Assembly (NCBI GenBank): GCA_026713485.1 | Contig: JAPOOK010000005.1 | Span: 1 to 32,549, forward strand | DNA from: Chloroflexota bacterium | GTDB taxonomy: Bacteria; Chloroflexota; Dehalococcoidia; UBA6926 | Direction of reading: 5' to 3' | Length of the DNA: 32,549 nucleotides | Shown here: positions 31,237-32,549 of the stretch, one piece after another | Position numbering within the stretch: the stretch's first letter is position 1 | Layout of the letters: each line of letters starts with the position of its first letter | Program-made: the position numbers and the translations under genes | The notes under the pieces: generated by a model | The model's input: only the letters and a program-made list of their open reading frames with translations | Database searches by the model: none | Told to the model about the DNA's origin: nothing

Positions 31237-32460
31237 GTGGCAGTTGGTCCCCCATTTTGGGGTGACATCATTGGTTCGTTGGATCTGACGGTTCCCACCG
31301 ATTACATCGAGGGATATGCGCTTGCCCGCAAGGCCAATCAGGCCGTTGCAGACAATTATATTGCCCACCATCTGATCGCTGATCCGGAGGCCGACGCAGT
31401 AATTGCGGAGCTCGGCGACATGGATCACGCGCAATCCGCCATGCTCATTCGAGCGGCGATGGATGATCCGGACGGCAGTGTTCTCAGGGATTCTCCCGCG
31501 AGCCTGCAACGTCTGGTTGGCGGGCTGGACAATCCGCCGGATTGGGTGAATTTCGATGAGTTCATGCCGGGATCACGCATGTTCCTGCGCAATGCGCGTG
31601 TCATCCTCGCGGCGTTCGTGGGTGGAACGCTCGTCGAAGGCTTCACTACAAACATCAGTAAATCGTTCTTCATCACCGGCCGGGTTCGTGACCAGGGCGT
31701 GCGGCGCCTGATGCAAAACAATCGGCACATGCTGGAGTCTTTTCTGCCGGGAGGGCTAGAGCGCACCGGCGACGGTCTCAAGTTGAGCATGCGCTTGCGA
31801 TTGGTTCATGCGCAGGTCCGCAAGCTCCTGCTGGAATCCGATGAGTGGGATACGGAGGCGTGGGGTGTTCCGCTGAGTTCAGCGCATCTGGGGATGGCGA
31901 TTGCGGGATTCTCCGCTCGTCTTCTCCATCACATGAAACGGCTGGGAGCGAAGTATACCGATGAGGAGAAGCGGAGCTTCATGGCCGTGTGGCGCTACAC
32001 AGGCTACATCATGGGCATTCCGGAGACCATCCTGTTCCCGAATGAAGAGGATGCCTTGGAGTTGTATCGAATAGGCGTGATGTGTGAGCCCAGCCCCAGC
32101 TTGGAGGGAGTCGTCATGGCCCACGCCCTAATCAATTCCGCCCCTCTGGTCGTCGGTATCGAGGACCCGAAGGAGCGGCAGAGGCTGGCCAGCTACGTCT
32201 TTCGAATTTCCCGCGCCGTGATCGGACCGGACATGGCCGACAGGCTCCGTTATCCGAGGACGCCGGTTCTCGGTGTTCTTCCATTCTTCAGATTCCAGGC
32301 CCGCTACCACAATTTCCTGTCACGGTGGTTCCCACGACTTACCAAACAGAACAATTTCTCGCAATTCACCGGCCTGCTGGATGTCGCGACGGTTGCGGAA
32401 ACGGAGATTCACTACAACATGCCGGATCACGTCTACTCAGAGAACTCAAGCCCCTGGTAA
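31237..32460 (+). CDS. DUF2236 (oxygenase MpaB-like) protein, second tandem copy
   Basis: A 407-residue paralogue of the preceding gene, similar along its full length (roughly half the residues). Matching blocks are VPTDYIEGYALARKA, NYIAHHLIADPEADAV, ISKSFFITGRVRDQGVRRL, the VHAQVRKLL segment with His191, EAWGVPLSSAHLGMAI, WRYTGYIMGIPETILFPNE and the C-terminal MPDHVYSENSSPW. In the Lcp family the equivalent His binds heme b; whether this protein is a heme oxygenase or another DUF2236 subtype is open. GTG 31237 has AAGG 6-7 nt upstream. It has its own TATAAT promoter, so it is not simply co-transcribed with the first copy. Confidence 0.87.
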   Translation: MAVGPPFWGDIIGSLDLTVPTDYIEGYALARKANQAVADNYIAHHLIADPEADAVIAELGDMDHAQSAMLIRAAMDDPDGSVLRDSPASLQRLVGGLDNPPDWVNFDEFMPGSRMFLRNARVILAAFVGGTLVEGFTTNISKSFFITGRVRDQGVRRLMQNNRHMLESFLPGGLERTGDGLKLSMRLRLVHAQVRKLLLESDEWDTEAWGVPLSSAHLGMAIAGFSARLLHHMKRLGAKYTDEEKRSFMAVWRYTGYIMGIPETILFPNEEDALELYRIGVMCEPSPSLEGVVMAHALINSAPLVVGIEDPKERQRLASYVFRISRAVIGPDMADRLRYPRTPVLGVLPFFRFQARYHNFLSRWFPRLTKQNNFSQFTGLLDVATVAETEIHYNMPDHVYSENSSPW

Positions 32461-32549
32461 GGAGCAGTCAGGCAAGTGAAGTAGACGCAGCGGTGGCGGC
32501 GAGATTCCCGCTGCGGACGGCCGACTCCATAGTGGCCGGCCACCCCGTC
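32461..32549. other. Terminal intergenic stretch
   Basis: The last 89 bases contain GCAGCGG...CCGCTGC, a 7-bp stem around 32489-32516, without a T-run. No gene start is visible before the window ends. Confidence 0.25.

Overview
The window reads as a moderately GC-rich chromosomal segment (about 60%) of an uncultured-type bacterium, most likely Chloroflexota, with the SAR202/Dehalococcoidia side as best guess. That is inference from gene content: a class V fructose-bisphosphate aldolase/phosphatase, FAD-dependent thymidylate synthase (thyX), a membrane ETF:quinone oxidoreductase of the HdrD/CCG type beside etfBA, a threonine synthase-NIL-MoaD cluster and tandem DUF2236 (MpaB-like) proteins. 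No rRNA, tRNA, CRISPR array or recognisable transposase was seen.

Layout. 1-3041: tail of a flavin reductase, an endonuclease III-related glycosylase, and hflKC. 3171-7383: an electron-transfer module in which a membrane Fe-S/heme oxidoreductase (EMO type) is divergent from etfB-etfA, with a shared control region and a strong terminator after etfA. 7467-11866: EF-G-like GTPase, a zinc-metallopeptidase-like lipoprotein, an orphan ribbon-helix-helix protein and a cupredoxin lipoprotein. 12010-16108: a CyoE/CtaB-like heme farnesyltransferase, tgt, and a leftward cluster thrC-NIL protein-MoaD/ThiS sulfur carrier. 16252-19085: orphan solute-binding lipoprotein, enoyl-CoA hydratase, and a lower-GC RCC1-repeat lipoprotein bracketed by a 36-bp direct repeat. 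19391-22914: FBP aldolase/phosphatase, then rdgB-moaA-moaC. 22919-25751: a two-gene DUF2283/DUF4258-like pair, alpha/beta hydrolase, DinB-like protein, thyX. 25915-28989: GDPD phosphodiesterase and a two-gene ABC exporter. 28997-32460: a small membrane protein, then two tandem DUF2236 genes preceded by what looks like a decayed third copy.

How the parts connect. Enoyl-CoA hydratase, EtfAB and the membrane oxidoreductase fit beta-oxidation electrons entering the quinone pool; the heme farnesyltransferase and cupredoxin fit aerobic respiration; moaA, moaC and possibly the MoaD-like protein fit molybdopterin synthesis, although the MoaD-like protein sits with thrC and a NIL protein and may instead carry sulfur for amino-acid synthesis.

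The most unusual signals are: (a) the RCC1 lipoprotein cassette between near-identical 36-bp direct repeats; (b) the DUF2236 tandem array with a remnant and a conserved ~100-nt spacing from the -10 box to the first conserved codons; (c) a three-copy intergenic repeat (R1-R3) at 3' ends of genes; (d) dyads placed on promoters (hflK; etf/EMO) and a recurring TGC-TAYANW extended -10; (e) the thrC-NIL-MoaD cluster. None is proven to be a new system; each has a stated check.
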